This document shows, one piece after another, positions 25,889-35,985 of a DNA stretch of 42,951 bases. Location of the stretch: positions 1 to 42,951 of the forward strand of contig JANWHY010000011.1 in the NCBI GenBank assembly GCA_025450175.1, read 5' to 3'. The translations under genes and the position numbers were made by a program. Each line of letters starts with the position of its first letter. Position 1 is the first letter of the stretch. Origin of the DNA: Minisyncoccota bacterium. Lineage in GTDB: Bacteria; Patescibacteriota; Minisyncoccia; Phycocordibacterales; Zambryskibacteraceae. The notes below the pieces were generated by a model, which saw only the letters and a program-made list of their open reading frames with translations, made no database searches and was not told the DNA's origin.

Positions 25889-26602
25889 GTGAGAAAGGTA
25901 GCAATATTTGATATCGACGGAACCATCTTCCGCTCTAGCTTACTTATAGAGTTGGTAAATATTCTGATCGATCGGAAGATTTTCCCAGACAACGCTCGAC
26001 TCGAGTATGGCCGAGAGCATCTTGCCTGGCTAGACAGGAAGGGCTCTTACCACGACTACATCATGGCCGTGGTAAATGTATTTGAGAAATATATTAAGGG
26101 CGTACGCAAAGCTGAGTTAGAGAGTGCTGCCGCACTCATCGTCACCCACCAAGAGAACAGAGTCTACCGCTATACTCGAGATCTCACTCATAAGTTAAAG
26201 AACGATGGTTACTATCTCCTAGCCATCTCCCACTCCCCCAAGCTCGTGGTAGATGGATTCGCCGAGTCTCTACTCTTCGACAAAGTGTATGGGCTTAAGT
26301 ATGAGATTGATGAGAGAAGTATCTTCACCGGAGTCATCTTGGACAAAGAGCTTATCTTCCACAAAGCCAACATTCTGGAACGCGCCGTAACCAAAGAACA
26401 TCTAACTCTAGAAAATTCGGTAGGAGTGGGCGATACTGAGAGCGACATCTCCTTCTTATCCATGGTCGCTAACCCAATCGCCTTTAACCCCAATAATTTA
26501 CTCTACACTCACGCGAAGAGTAAAGGTTGGAAGGTGGTCGTCGAACGCAAAGATGTCATCTACCAACCCGCCCGACCAGACGGTCGTTCGGGCGGGCTCT
26601 AA
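25889..26602 (+). CDS. HAD-superfamily (IB-like) hydrolase, C-terminus encoded by the PARPDGRSGG element
   Basis: GTG start; VAIFDIDGTIFRSSLL...LLAISHSPKLVVDGFAESL...VGVGDTESDISFLSMVANPIAFNPN; ends YQPARPDGRSGGL*. Confidence 0.88.
   Translation: MRKVAIFDIDGTIFRSSLLIELVNILIDRKIFPDNARLEYGREHLAWLDRKGSYHDYIMAVVNVFEKYIKGVRKAELESAAALIVTHQENRVYRYTRDLTHKLKNDGYYLLAISHSPKLVVDGFAESLLFDKVYGLKYEIDERSIFTGVILDKELIFHKANILERAVTKEHLTLENSVGVGDTESDISFLSMVANPIAFNPNNLLYTHAKSKGWKVVVERKDVIYQPARPDGRSGGL
26567..26596 (+). repeat. 30-bp palindromic coding element, copy 3 (HAD gene)
   Basis: cccgcccgaccagacggtcgttcgggcggg; plus strand encodes PARPDGRSGG; 1 nt different from copies 1/2 read on their coding strand. Confidence 0.9.
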
Positions 26603-28125
26603 TTTTCCTTACAGAGATATTGATACTTATCTTCGAAGAGACTGCATCTATTACTTCTGATACTCTTATCGGCGAAGACATCCTTAAGGCGCCAGGTTAA
26701 GAGCTCATAACAAGGCTGTTTCTCTTCTTGGCTCGTTAGGAGCTTACATACTTGGACCGCCTGATCCTCAAGCTTCTCCCCCCAGAAGTCGACTATCACG
26801 TGGACCGCCCCATCGATACATTGCTTGTGAAGTTCTTTGTTTGTTGTCACAGTCGCACACCGAGTCACTATTGTTTGCGGATTCCGGAGAGCATTACCAG
26901 AGATATCCCTACCAAGACTCTTGAAACATACTGGAGTCATGTCTCCCGCTCTTAAACACTCCTTAGCTACCCGCTCATAGTCAAAGTTGAAGATTGTAAG
27001 CATCCAGCTTGTCTGCATCTGATAACAGTCGTAGCGGACTTGGTAATCGTTTTTATCTAACGCATTGCAGGGGAAGTGCGGGTCAGTATGGTTAGCCCAC
27101 TTAGTATCGTGACCAATGATAGCTCCTTGACCTTGGCCTGCCACCACATTTTCCATAAAGACTCCTCCGTAACACGAACTTATAGAGAAGCTGTCCCCTA
27201 ATAATTTACAATCTTCTAGCGACTGAGGTAGGTCATAATCCTCGTAAGCCATGAGTCCGTGCCCCACTCCATGCAAACATTCGAAGTGGCCAAAAGAAGT
27301 TGGGAAGATGCTACAAACATCTTTGATATTTTGAGTGAGATTGTCTAACCCCTTTTCAGCAAGGAAAGTCTCCATAGCCCCATGATAGAAGCCTGAGTGA
27401 CAAGACGAATCACCAAACTGGAAAGCCTCTGAACCATAGAGCTCGTAAGAGACACGACCAAGGTGGTGTGCCTGAGTATGACAGTCAACGCTCGAACCAC
27501 CTCCAGTATCACTAAGAAGTTCGATCATCATATCCTTAGGACTAAAGAGCTTAAGCCAATATCTTAGAGCTGTATCATCTCTACCCACCTCCTTCATATC
27601 GAGAGCCTTGAGTTTAGCTTCAGCCCGCTTCGACAGAAGTTTGAAATAAACTTTAGTAACAGCAAGCTCTCCCCAATTTATAAATCGCTCGAAGAAGCTC
27701 TCTTTCACTTCAGTCTCTGCCGCCTCAGATTCTAGAGATGTGCCTGTGACGACAATAGTGCCCTTCAAGTTTGGGAAGAGATGGTCATGATACTTCCAGC
27801 TACCAGCTTGAGTGAATACAAATGAATATTCTTCTCCTGTACCAATACCTCTACAAGCATCGAAAATATTTTCCTCTTTTTCTGTACCACACTTGTCGAT
27901 ATTGGAGCCTGGATATAGGGTGTGTGTGGGATGAATGTTGGAGGCTGGCCAATGCTCTTTATCTCCCTTGTTTTCGAATACTACCGTAGTCCCAGCCTCA
28001 ATAGTGATATTGGTCGGCTCATAATGATCGTCATACATATGGATAGTCACCGCGTCAGGAACCTCATGAGCAAGTAGTGTCATGGGCACTAATAAATAAG
28101 CGATGAGTAAGAGTGCGTACTTCAT
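26599..28125 (-). CDS. secreted cupredoxin-like domain fused to Cys/His-rich domain of unknown function
   Basis: Start taken at MKYALLLIAYLLVPMTLLA (signal peptide); VTIHMYDDHYEPTNITIEAGTTVVFENKGDKEHWPAS...GSWKYHDHLFPNLKGTIVV; then repeated C/H motifs (DCHTQAHHLG, CHSGFYHG, CLHGVGHG). Confidence 0.82.
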   Translation of the reverse strand: MKYALLLIAYLLVPMTLLAHEVPDAVTIHMYDDHYEPTNITIEAGTTVVFENKGDKEHWPASNIHPTHTLYPGSNIDKCGTEKEENIFDACRGIGTGEEYSFVFTQAGSWKYHDHLFPNLKGTIVVTGTSLESEAAETEVKESFFERFINWGELAVTKVYFKLLSKRAEAKLKALDMKEVGRDDTALRYWLKLFSPKDMMIELLSDTGGGSSVDCHTQAHHLGRVSYELYGSEAFQFGDSSCHSGFYHGAMETFLAEKGLDNLTQNIKDVCSIFPTSFGHFECLHGVGHGLMAYEDYDLPQSLEDCKLLGDSFSISSCYGGVFMENVVAGQGQGAIIGHDTKWANHTDPHFPCNALDKNDYQVRYDCYQMQTSWMLTIFNFDYERVAKECLRAGDMTPVCFKSLGRDISGNALRNPQTIVTRCATVTTNKELHKQCIDGAVHVIVDFWGEKLEDQAVQVCKLLTSQEEKQPCYELLTWRLKDVFADKSIRSNRCSLFEDKYQYLCKEN

Positions 28126-29105
28126 AATGCAAGACTTAATATGTGGTGGACGAAACTCTGTGGCGACCACCCTACAGAACCAATCGCCTTAGGCATGAGA
28201 GACTCTGTAGTGAATCCTGGTAGCGAATTTGTTTCTAATATATATATCTTCCCCTTGGGCGTGATGATAAAGTCAGAGCGCGAGTAGTGTCTCAAACCTA
28301 GGGTTGAGTGAGCCTGGATAGCGAGGTCCTCAAGAGCCTCTCTTTCCGTAGAGGAAAAGTTGCCTGGAGATATCTCCTCAACTTCTCCAGAATATTTATC
28401 AGTGTAGTTGAAGAATTGAGCATTTTTTGGCCTTCTTATCTCTATGGGGAGAAGAGCGTAATGACGCTTGCCCCGGAAGTCATCTACCACTCCACAAGTA
28501 GCTTCCTTACCTCTTATCAACTCTTCTACTAAAACTTTCTTAGAATGTCTGAGGGCCTCCGCCACACCCTCTCTAAGTTCTTGGTAGCTTGATGCCACCT
28601 TCATGCCAATAGAGGAACCACTAGAAGCTGGCTTAATAATCACCGGATGCAGGTAGTTCTTGAAGATAAAGAGTAGGTGGTCATCAGTGTAAGAATGAGC
28701 TCTCAGGAGTTCGTGACGAGGGGTAAGAAGGGAGTGACGCTTATAATGTTCTTTTGTAAGATGCTTATCCATAGAAAGAGCGGCCGCCATAGAAGTAGGG
28801 CCAGTGAAGGGTATCTGCATCCTCTCTAAAAGCCTTTGGACCTGGCCATCTTCTCCGTAACTCCCATGGAGAGCATTCCAAACCACATCGGTATGACGGA
28901 GAGCTTGGTGAGGCTCTTCCACTAAGCCCGAGCGGTGCCACTCCCCACTCTTAGAGATAAAGATATCTAGAGGATCATAGAGCTCGGGTCTCTCTCTAAT
29001 GATAGATAATACGTGCTGACCCGTCTTCATCGAGACATCGTACTCACTCGAAGGCCCGCCACGTATAACTGCCACTCTGATCTTGGATGGCTCGAGTATA
29101 GACAT
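28122..29105 (-). CDS. ddl: D-alanine--D-alanine ligase
   Basis: IRVAVIRGGPSSEYDVSMKTG...ALHGSYGEDGQVQRLLE...PVIIKPASSGSSIGMKV...YILETNSLPGFTTESLMPKA; start placed at 29105 (MSILEPSKIRV). Confidence 0.93.
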   Translation of the reverse strand: MSILEPSKIRVAVIRGGPSSEYDVSMKTGQHVLSIIRERPELYDPLDIFISKSGEWHRSGLVEEPHQALRHTDVVWNALHGSYGEDGQVQRLLERMQIPFTGPTSMAAALSMDKHLTKEHYKRHSLLTPRHELLRAHSYTDDHLLFIFKNYLHPVIIKPASSGSSIGMKVASSYQELREGVAEALRHSKKVLVEELIRGKEATCGVVDDFRGKRHYALLPIEIRRPKNAQFFNYTDKYSGEVEEISPGNFSSTEREALEDLAIQAHSTLGLRHYSRSDFIITPKGKIYILETNSLPGFTTESLMPKAIGSVGWSPQSFVHHILSLAL

Positions 29106-29112
29106 GCCTGAA

Positions 29113-30294
29113 TTATAACCTAAAACCTTTTGAACGTAATTTGCGATGGTACCCGATGGCAAATCTATGAGCCTCAGAATTCGCGATGAGTACTGACTTC
29201 TCTAAACTCTTATCTTCTAGACCTAGGATCTCCCGAGCCTTGTGCTTGTCATTCTTCACCACCGAAACCACTTGTACAAACTCGAGTCCCGCTTCCTTAA
29301 CAACCTTAGTTGCGACGTTGATCTGACCTTTACCACCATCCACTACGATTAAATTTGGGAAACGCCACTCAGAGTGACCAAGCCGACGAGACAGAACTTC
29401 TTTTAGATTCTTGGTGTCATTGTTCTTATCTAGTTTAATTTTGAACTTGCGATACTGACTCTTATTCACTTCCCCATCTTCCACCACTGTCATTACGCCC
29501 ACAACATTGGTCCCAGAAATATGGGCGATATCATAAGCCTCTATGCGAAATGAGCCGGAAAAAGTTTCAGCGAGATCGGCTTTTATCATTGCGATATCTT
29601 GGATATGATCAAGGGCGAAGAGTTTCCTCTTCAACATTTGGGCTTCTTCGAACTTTTGCGCCTTAGCAAGAGCCTTCATCTCCTTCTCTAGAGTCTTTAT
29701 AAGATCGGTCTTTTTCGCTTCGAAAAAGAGTTTTATATATCTAATGCTTTTCCTATAATCTCTTTTAGAAATAGAGCCCGCGCAAGGGCCAGGGCAGAGT
29801 CCAATCTGGGCGTTGAAACAAGGTTTACCCTTCGAAGTGATCTTACACTTCTCATCCCGATAAGGGAAAATTTTACGAATAATCTTTAAACCCTCTTTCA
29901 ATTCGGCACTATGGGGAAAGGGTCCATAAGTGCCAGACCCGCGAGTGATCAGGACCTTGGGGAAATCCTCTTTCGTTACAGTAACGAAGTTATAACTCTT
30001 ATCATCCTTCTCGCGCGCATTATATATAGGTTGATGCGACTTAATCTGGTTAGCTTCAAGTATCAGAGCCTCGAGTACCGAATCTGTTTGGACGAAGTCT
30101 ATCCTATCTGCCTCCTCAAGCATCTTCACAATCCGTGGACCCCGAGAGAGAAAAATATCTTTCACAAAGTAACTTTTCACTCTGTCTACAAGTGAGGTAG
30201 CTTTCCCCACGTACAAGATCTCCCCTCCCTTTCGGAAGAAGTACACCCCCGGCATATCTGGGAGATTGAATTGTGCTAAATCCTGTAACTTCAT
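29113..30294 (-). CDS. uvrC: excinuclease ABC subunit C, short form without C-terminal HhH domain
   Basis: ORF 393 aa; LPDMPGVYFFRKGGEILYVGKATSLVDRVKSYF (GIY-YIG), UVR-like LAKAQKFEEAQMLKRKLFAL, IEAYDIAHISGTNVVGVMTV, ends AIGYHRKLRSKGFRL*. Confidence 0.92.
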   Translation of the reverse strand: MKLQDLAQFNLPDMPGVYFFRKGGEILYVGKATSLVDRVKSYFVKDIFLSRGPRIVKMLEEADRIDFVQTDSVLEALILEANQIKSHQPIYNAREKDDKSYNFVTVTKEDFPKVLITRGSGTYGPFPHSAELKEGLKIIRKIFPYRDEKCKITSKGKPCFNAQIGLCPGPCAGSISKRDYRKSIRYIKLFFEAKKTDLIKTLEKEMKALAKAQKFEEAQMLKRKLFALDHIQDIAMIKADLAETFSGSFRIEAYDIAHISGTNVVGVMTVVEDGEVNKSQYRKFKIKLDKNNDTKNLKEVLSRRLGHSEWRFPNLIVVDGGKGQINVATKVVKEAGLEFVQVVSVVKNDKHKAREILGLEDKSLEKSVLIANSEAHRFAIGYHRKLRSKGFRL

Positions 30295-30296
30295 AA

Positions 30297-32834
30297 CTAT
30301 TTCTTCCTTAGAACTTTTCTTAGATACTTACCCGTATGCGTATCCGTATTGGCCACCTCCTCGGGAGTGCCCTTGGCCACAAGAGATCCGCCCTTGTCCC
30401 CCGCTTCTGGACCAATGTCGAGGACGTAGTCAGCACTTTTTACAAAATCGAGATTGTGCTCAATGACCAGTACGGTATTGCCCTTATCTACTAAGCGCTC
30501 GAGAATCTCTATCAACTTTTTCACATCGGCATAATGCAGACCGATAGTAGGCTCATCCAAGATATAAATCGTCTTATCGACGTGGGGACGATATAGTTCA
30601 GAAGCAATCTTCACCCGCTGAGCCTCTCCACCAGAAAGAGTGGTGGCAGATTGCCCCAGAGCAAGATAACCTAACCCTACATCGTTTAGAGTTTTGATAC
30701 GGTCAGAAATGGCCGGAATATCTTCGAAGAAGGTCATTGCCTCTTCTACTGTCATCTCCAAGACATCATAGATAGACTTATGTTTGTACTTCACCTCAAG
30801 AGTCTCCTTCATAAAGCGCTTACCACGACAGACATCACAGGGCACATAGACAGTAGGTAGGAAGTGCATCTCCACCTCGATCATGCCATTACCCTGGCAC
30901 GTCTCACAACGCCCACCCCGTACGTTGAAGGAGAATCTATTGGGCTTCCAACCTCGCGCTCTCGCCTCCGCCGTCTCAGCGAAAAGCTCGCGAATGAAAG
31001 TGAAGGCTCCTGTATAAGTAGCGGGGTTAGAGCGCGGCGTACGACCGATTGGTGACTGATCAATAAGGATCGCCCGACCCAAATATTCTGATCCTGAAAA
31101 AGATTGGCAGTTGAAGGTCCCTGCCCGGCGATAGCGCCTATCAAGTCTCGTCTGTAAGTTCTTGTGTAAAATCTCGTAAACGAAGGAGGACTTGCCAGAA
31201 CCCGAGACTCCGGTGACCGCGATCAGGCGACTAAGGGGAATGTCGACATTAAGATTTTTTATATTGAAGATATTTCCACCGCGAATCTTGATCTCTCCCC
31301 TCTCTTTAGTGCGACGCTCCGCCGGCACCTCAACTCTCTCCTCGCCACGTAGGTATGCAAGAGTCAGAGACTTACTCTCATTCTTCTTGGCCAAGAGAAG
31401 CGGCTCGAGATAATCTGCCACCACCACCTTACCTCCGTGAGTACCGGCACCAGGTCCAATGTCGACCAGGTAGTCAGCGGCAAAGATTGTTTCCTCATCA
31501 TGCTCAACCACGATGATAGTGTTTCCGAGATCCCTGAGATTTATAAGTGTCTTGATCAGGCGATCGTTGTCTCTAGAGTGTAAGCCAATGGTCGGCTCAT
31601 CGAGTACATAGAGCGCCCCCACTAAACCAGAACCCAGCTGACTTGCTAGGCGGATACGCTGAGACTCTCCACCCGAGAGAGTGTGGGCCTTACGGTTGAG
31701 AGCCAAGTACTCAATCCCAACATTGAGCATGAAGGAAAGTCGCGCCTCGATCTCCTTGGTCACCACTTTAGAAATACTCTTCTCTCTTATGGTGAGCTTA
31801 AGCTTACGGAAAAACTCGTCCGTCTCACCAATAGAAAGTCTGGTCAAGTCGACTATGTTTTTACCACCAATCGTCACATGGAGAGCCTCTTCGCGCAGTC
31901 GTGCCCCATGACACTTATCACACGGCTCAGAACCGAAGAGGTGCTTAGTACCCAAACCATTACACAGAGGGCATGCTCCATATGGGGAGTTGAAGGAGAA
32001 GAGCCGTGGCTCAATCTCGGGGAAGGAGAAACCATCTTTAGGACAAGACCACTTAGCGCTCATAAGATGCTCTTCACCTACTTGCGCAGGCAGGTCGGCA
32101 ATTTTTAAGAGTAGGAGTCCGTCAGACTCGTTGAGAGCACGCTCTATAGACTCGCTCAGTCGCTCCTCACCACTCGCCTCATCTAAGTTGATAGCATCTA
32201 CCAGCACAGCGATCTCGTGCTTCTTAGTCTTTGTAAGTGCTATGCGTTCCCGGAGAGAATACTTCTTACCGTCGACTGCTACAGTAGTAAAGCCCTTACC
32301 CAAGAGATCATACAGAAGTTGGTAATACTCCCCCTTCCTACCTCTCACTACCGGAGACCAGATCTCTATCTCTCTTTTGCCCTTTACTGCCTTCTCCAGG
32401 ATAAAGTTCTTGATCTCTTCGTTGGAGAGCTTCTTGATCTCTGTGCCACAGATAAGACAGTGCGGCCTGCCAATGCGCGCGTACAAAATGCGGAGATAGT
32501 CATAGATCTCAGTAATAGTGGCCACGGTCGAGCGAGGGTTATTGGAGCGTGACTTCTGATCGATAGAGATAGCTGGGGAGAGGCCGGTAATCTCATCGAC
32601 ATCGGGCTTCTGCATTTGGCGCAAGAATTGGCGAGCATAAGAAGAGAGAGACTCTACATAGCGCCTCTGCCCCTCAGCAAAGATAGTATCAAAAGCCAAT
32701 GAAGACTTGCCCGAGCCAGAAAGCCCAGTGAAGACAATCATCTTGTCGCGCGGCATCTTGACGCTCACGTTTTTCAAGTTGTGAGTACGCGCGCCACGCA
32801 CTTCTATATAAGACTCATTCTGATCCTTTTTCAT
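30297..32834 (-). CDS. uvrA: excinuclease ABC subunit A
   Basis: ORF 845 aa; two ABC modules ([50 protein letters not shown]), [27 protein letters not shown]. Confidence 0.97.
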   Translation of the reverse strand: MKKDQNESYIEVRGARTHNLKNVSVKMPRDKMIVFTGLSGSGKSSLAFDTIFAEGQRRYVESLSSYARQFLRQMQKPDVDEITGLSPAISIDQKSRSNNPRSTVATITEIYDYLRILYARIGRPHCLICGTEIKKLSNEEIKNFILEKAVKGKREIEIWSPVVRGRKGEYYQLLYDLLGKGFTTVAVDGKKYSLRERIALTKTKKHEIAVLVDAINLDEASGEERLSESIERALNESDGLLLLKIADLPAQVGEEHLMSAKWSCPKDGFSFPEIEPRLFSFNSPYGACPLCNGLGTKHLFGSEPCDKCHGARLREEALHVTIGGKNIVDLTRLSIGETDEFFRKLKLTIREKSISKVVTKEIEARLSFMLNVGIEYLALNRKAHTLSGGESQRIRLASQLGSGLVGALYVLDEPTIGLHSRDNDRLIKTLINLRDLGNTIIVVEHDEETIFAADYLVDIGPGAGTHGGKVVVADYLEPLLLAKKNESKSLTLAYLRGEERVEVPAERRTKERGEIKIRGGNIFNIKNLNVDIPLSRLIAVTGVSGSGKSSFVYEILHKNLQTRLDRRYRRAGTFNCQSFSGSEYLGRAILIDQSPIGRTPRSNPATYTGAFTFIRELFAETAEARARGWKPNRFSFNVRGGRCETCQGNGMIEVEMHFLPTVYVPCDVCRGKRFMKETLEVKYKHKSIYDVLEMTVEEAMTFFEDIPAISDRIKTLNDVGLGYLALGQSATTLSGGEAQRVKIASELYRPHVDKTIYILDEPTIGLHYADVKKLIEILERLVDKGNTVLVIEHNLDFVKSADYVLDIGPEAGDKGGSLVAKGTPEEVANTDTHTGKYLRKVLRKK

Positions 32835-32901
32835 AAATAGATATCGAAAGTCACCCGGGGTTCATCCCTAGGGGCGAGGTGCAATCATATCACAAAGGTG
32901 A

Positions 32902-33705
32902 TTACTTACGCGATTCTAAGATATCAGCGATCTGGTCGATGATCTCGTCGAGATTTGAGGCCGCCTTTATAAGGAAGCGTTCTGCTCCTAAAGCCTTACC
33001 CTTCTCAATATCATTCTCTTGGCTAAGATTAGAAAGAAGTACTACTGGGATGTTCTTTACCTTCTCATTAGACTTCAACTTCTCCAGAACTTCAAAACCA
33101 TTCATCCCTGGCAATAAGATATCGAGCATTATGATATCTGGCTTCTCTTGCTCTACCACCGAGAGCGCCTCTTCTCCGTTAGTATTGTGGATCAAGGTAC
33201 ACTTCTCGGTGGCAAGTTTCCTCGCAACTATCTCACTCAAGAAGTTGTCATCTTCCACCCACATAATCTTCTTGCCGGCCACTCGATCTGAGGTCGCTTT
33301 TTTATCTCCACCAATACTACTCAGGTTACCACCCTCCTTCTCAAGAAATGCTCGCACCTTCACCATCACTTCTTCGGGATCAAACTGAGCTTTTATAAAA
33401 TAGTCCTTAACTCCAAGCTCTAGAGCTCTATTGATCTCTACAGGCTGGCCAGAGTTGGAGATGATAATTACCGGAATTTTTTCTATATCGGGATCCTTAT
33501 GCTTAGCCTCTAAGATTTCATAACCATTCATAGTGGGAAGAATGATGTCTAGAAGGATGAGATCTGGCTTAAGCTCCTTCATCTTCTGGAGACCTTCGGC
33601 CCCATCCCGAGAGAGGATGGCTTCGAACCCATCCTTCTTAAACTTCTCTGTCAGAACATCCCCGAGGAAAACATCGTCCTCTACGATCAAAATCTTTTTT
33701 GCCAT
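32902..33705 (-). CDS. double receiver-domain response regulator
   Basis: ORF 267 aa; KILIVEDDVFLGDVL...PDLILLDIILPTMNGYEIL and MWVEDDNFLSEIV...PDIIMLDILLPGMNGFEVL. Confidence 0.92.
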   Translation of the reverse strand: MAKKILIVEDDVFLGDVLTEKFKKDGFEAILSRDGAEGLQKMKELKPDLILLDIILPTMNGYEILEAKHKDPDIEKIPVIIISNSGQPVEINRALELGVKDYFIKAQFDPEEVMVKVRAFLEKEGGNLSSIGGDKKATSDRVAGKKIMWVEDDNFLSEIVARKLATEKCTLIHNTNGEEALSVVEQEKPDIIMLDILLPGMNGFEVLEKLKSNEKVKNIPVVLLSNLSQENDIEKGKALGAERFLIKAASNLDEIIDQIADILESRK

Positions 33706-33723
33706 GGTAATTACTATAACACG

Positions 33724-34746
33724 TTATTTTACAGCGGGGATGCTGAAGCTGAAGGTCGAACCCTCTCCCACCTTAGACTCAAACCAGATCTTACCCCCAT
33801 GCTTTTCTACAATACCCTTGGTAATAAAGAGTCCTAAGCCCGAACCACCCGTCTCGACCTTAATAGCATTGCGTGCTCTAAAGAGACGGGTGAAGATCCT
33901 GTCCTGCTCCTCTTGGGGAATACCAATACCTGTATCTCGCACCCAGACTTCCACAAAGCTCTCTATATGCTTAAAGCCAATAGTAAGCGCCCCTCCCTCA
34001 GGGGTGTACTTAACTGAGTTCTCCAATAAGTTTTGTAGAGCGGCTCGCATCTTCTCGGTATCGATAAGGACGTGAGGAATATCATCGGTCCGATTTTCAA
34101 AAGTAAGCTTCAACTTCTTCTTACTTATCATCGGAGTCATCTCGAAGAGGATATTGTCGATAAGGTTGAAGATAGATGTAGGCACCATAGAGTACTTGAG
34201 TTTGCCAGACTCAACACGATCGGCACTAAGCATGTCATTGATCAGCACGATCAGGCGCTCATTACTCTCGTAACACTTCATGAGAAAAGACCTTTGCTCT
34301 GTAGTGAGACTTCCCAAGGTATCTTCTAGGATCATATTGAGTGTCCACTTGATGCTAGAGAGTGGGGTGCGAAGTTGGTGGGCGACAATGGAGATGAAGT
34401 TCGACTTAGCCTCATCCAGCTCGCGCAACTTGTCGTTGGCACGGTTGAGATCAAGATCGCGACGAATTAGCATTTTCGAAGCTTGAATACTATCTTCGCT
34501 AGCCTTACTTAACGCCTCCATCTGAGTCCGGAGATCTCCAATATAAGGAGAGATAGCTATCTTATATATGGTAAGCAGGAGAAGAACTAATCCAACAAAA
34601 AGGATTACTTGATCCCGTTCGCGAAGATGGTGAAGAATCGCAATAGTAAGGAAGATAATGATCACCATCAGCAATACAAACCCAATGCGTAACCTCTGTG
34701 TAAGAGATAGGAAGTATCTGGTTTGACTATTGGAGCCAGGAGGCAT
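33724..34746 (-). CDS. sensor histidine kinase
   Basis: ORF 340 aa; two TMs, FISIVAHQLRTPLSSIKWTLNMIL, LQNLLENSVKYTPEGG, VRDTGIGIPQEEQDRIF, GSGLGLFITKGIVEKHGGKIWFES. Confidence 0.94.
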   Translation of the reverse strand: MPPGSNSQTRYFLSLTQRLRIGFVLLMVIIIFLTIAILHHLRERDQVILFVGLVLLLLTIYKIAISPYIGDLRTQMEALSKASEDSIQASKMLIRRDLDLNRANDKLRELDEAKSNFISIVAHQLRTPLSSIKWTLNMILEDTLGSLTTEQRSFLMKCYESNERLIVLINDMLSADRVESGKLKYSMVPTSIFNLIDNILFEMTPMISKKKLKLTFENRTDDIPHVLIDTEKMRAALQNLLENSVKYTPEGGALTIGFKHIESFVEVWVRDTGIGIPQEEQDRIFTRLFRARNAIKVETGGSGLGLFITKGIVEKHGGKIWFESKVGEGSTFSFSIPAVK

Positions 34747-34750
34747 GAAG

Positions 34751-35947
34751 TTATTCTCCTAGGACACAGATAACGACCGTTTCGTTATGGAAGGCAGGAT
34801 TGCACTTCTCGATATTTCTTACTTCTCCACCGAGTGGAGCTTGCTCTCCATAAGTGTAGAAGCCGATGAGAGGAGTGGTCTTACCTACTGCTTCTTGGAT
34901 AGCATCAATTTCATCTCCAGAGCGCTCACCGAAGAGCTTGTTCCTCGCAATACAGTTGAAGATGATCACTGCCTTAGGAGCACTGCCATCTAGCTGGTCT
35001 ATAGCCTTCTCAGCCGCGAGCTTAGCAACCTTGACCGCCTCTTCACGAGAGCCAATCATTAGTCTGATCTCTGAGCCTTCGGGAATCTCGGCGGCACAAG
35101 TGATAGAACCATTCTTATCTACCGTAATAGGATCACGAATCAACATCTCATCGCTCCCTGCGACTGTCATACCCAAGGGGTAAGTGATAGCGAGTTTGGC
35201 CAGAGTTTCTTTCTGGAGTTTCTCGGCCTCTTCGGCTCCGAAGTAATCTTTGTAAATATTAATAGCAGGAGCGCCATTGAGCTCATGGAGTACAGCACCC
35301 GTAGAGCGAGTGACCTTCATAGGAGAGCCGACGGGGATCCAGCCATGCTTGACCCCGATACCCATTTTGAAGTTACCTACTAAGCCTAAGCCCACCACAG
35401 ATCCTGAGTATACTTTGTCATTGAGATACTGGAAGGTTTTCTCGAACTTGAAGTCATCCCCAGAAGCCCCACCCACTACTGGGAAGTGCTCTCCTAGAGC
35501 ATCGAGCACTCCACGCACAGTGTCAGCACCATTACCAGCCAGCACATCCGGGATCATCATAAAGGCCTTAAGATCTGTCCCTGCAAGCTTCTTCACCTCT
35601 TCCCCCACCCTCTTACCTGCATCACGAGGCCCATTGGCAATACCCTCTCCTACTGCGGCATAGAACTTCACATCCGGTGAAGACATGAGCATAACTGCTA
35701 CAGAATGCTTGATCGAAGGCCCATCGGTAGTAATCTCTCCAGCTGTAGAAGAACCCACGAGTAGAGCATCCTTAGTAATAGAGCGCACACCCATAAGAAG
35801 CTTCTCTTGATCATATGCCGACGAGGCAAAAACGATGGCTAAGTTCGCCTGAAATCCGAGTTTGGTCAGCGCTTCTTGGGCAGCATTGGCTCCCACAGTA
35901 TAGGCATTGTCCCCACTCGATACCCCCACCTCTGCTCTAAGTGACAT
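34751..35947 (-). CDS. FIST N/C sensory domain protein
   Basis: ORF 398 aa; FASSAYDQEKLLMGVRSITKDALLVGSSTAGEIT...GASGDDFKFEKTFQYLNDKVYSGSVVGLGL...IGFYTYGEQAPLGG. Confidence 0.88.
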   Translation of the reverse strand: MSLRAEVGVSSGDNAYTVGANAAQEALTKLGFQANLAIVFASSAYDQEKLLMGVRSITKDALLVGSSTAGEITTDGPSIKHSVAVMLMSSPDVKFYAAVGEGIANGPRDAGKRVGEEVKKLAGTDLKAFMMIPDVLAGNGADTVRGVLDALGEHFPVVGGASGDDFKFEKTFQYLNDKVYSGSVVGLGLVGNFKMGIGVKHGWIPVGSPMKVTRSTGAVLHELNGAPAINIYKDYFGAEEAEKLQKETLAKLAITYPLGMTVAGSDEMLIRDPITVDKNGSITCAAEIPEGSEIRLMIGSREEAVKVAKLAAEKAIDQLDGSAPKAVIIFNCIARNKLFGERSGDEIDAIQEAVGKTTPLIGFYTYGEQAPLGGEVRNIEKCNPAFHNETVVICVLGE

Positions 35948-35985
35948 GTTTAAATTAATTTACTTGTAAGTAAACTAATTATAGC

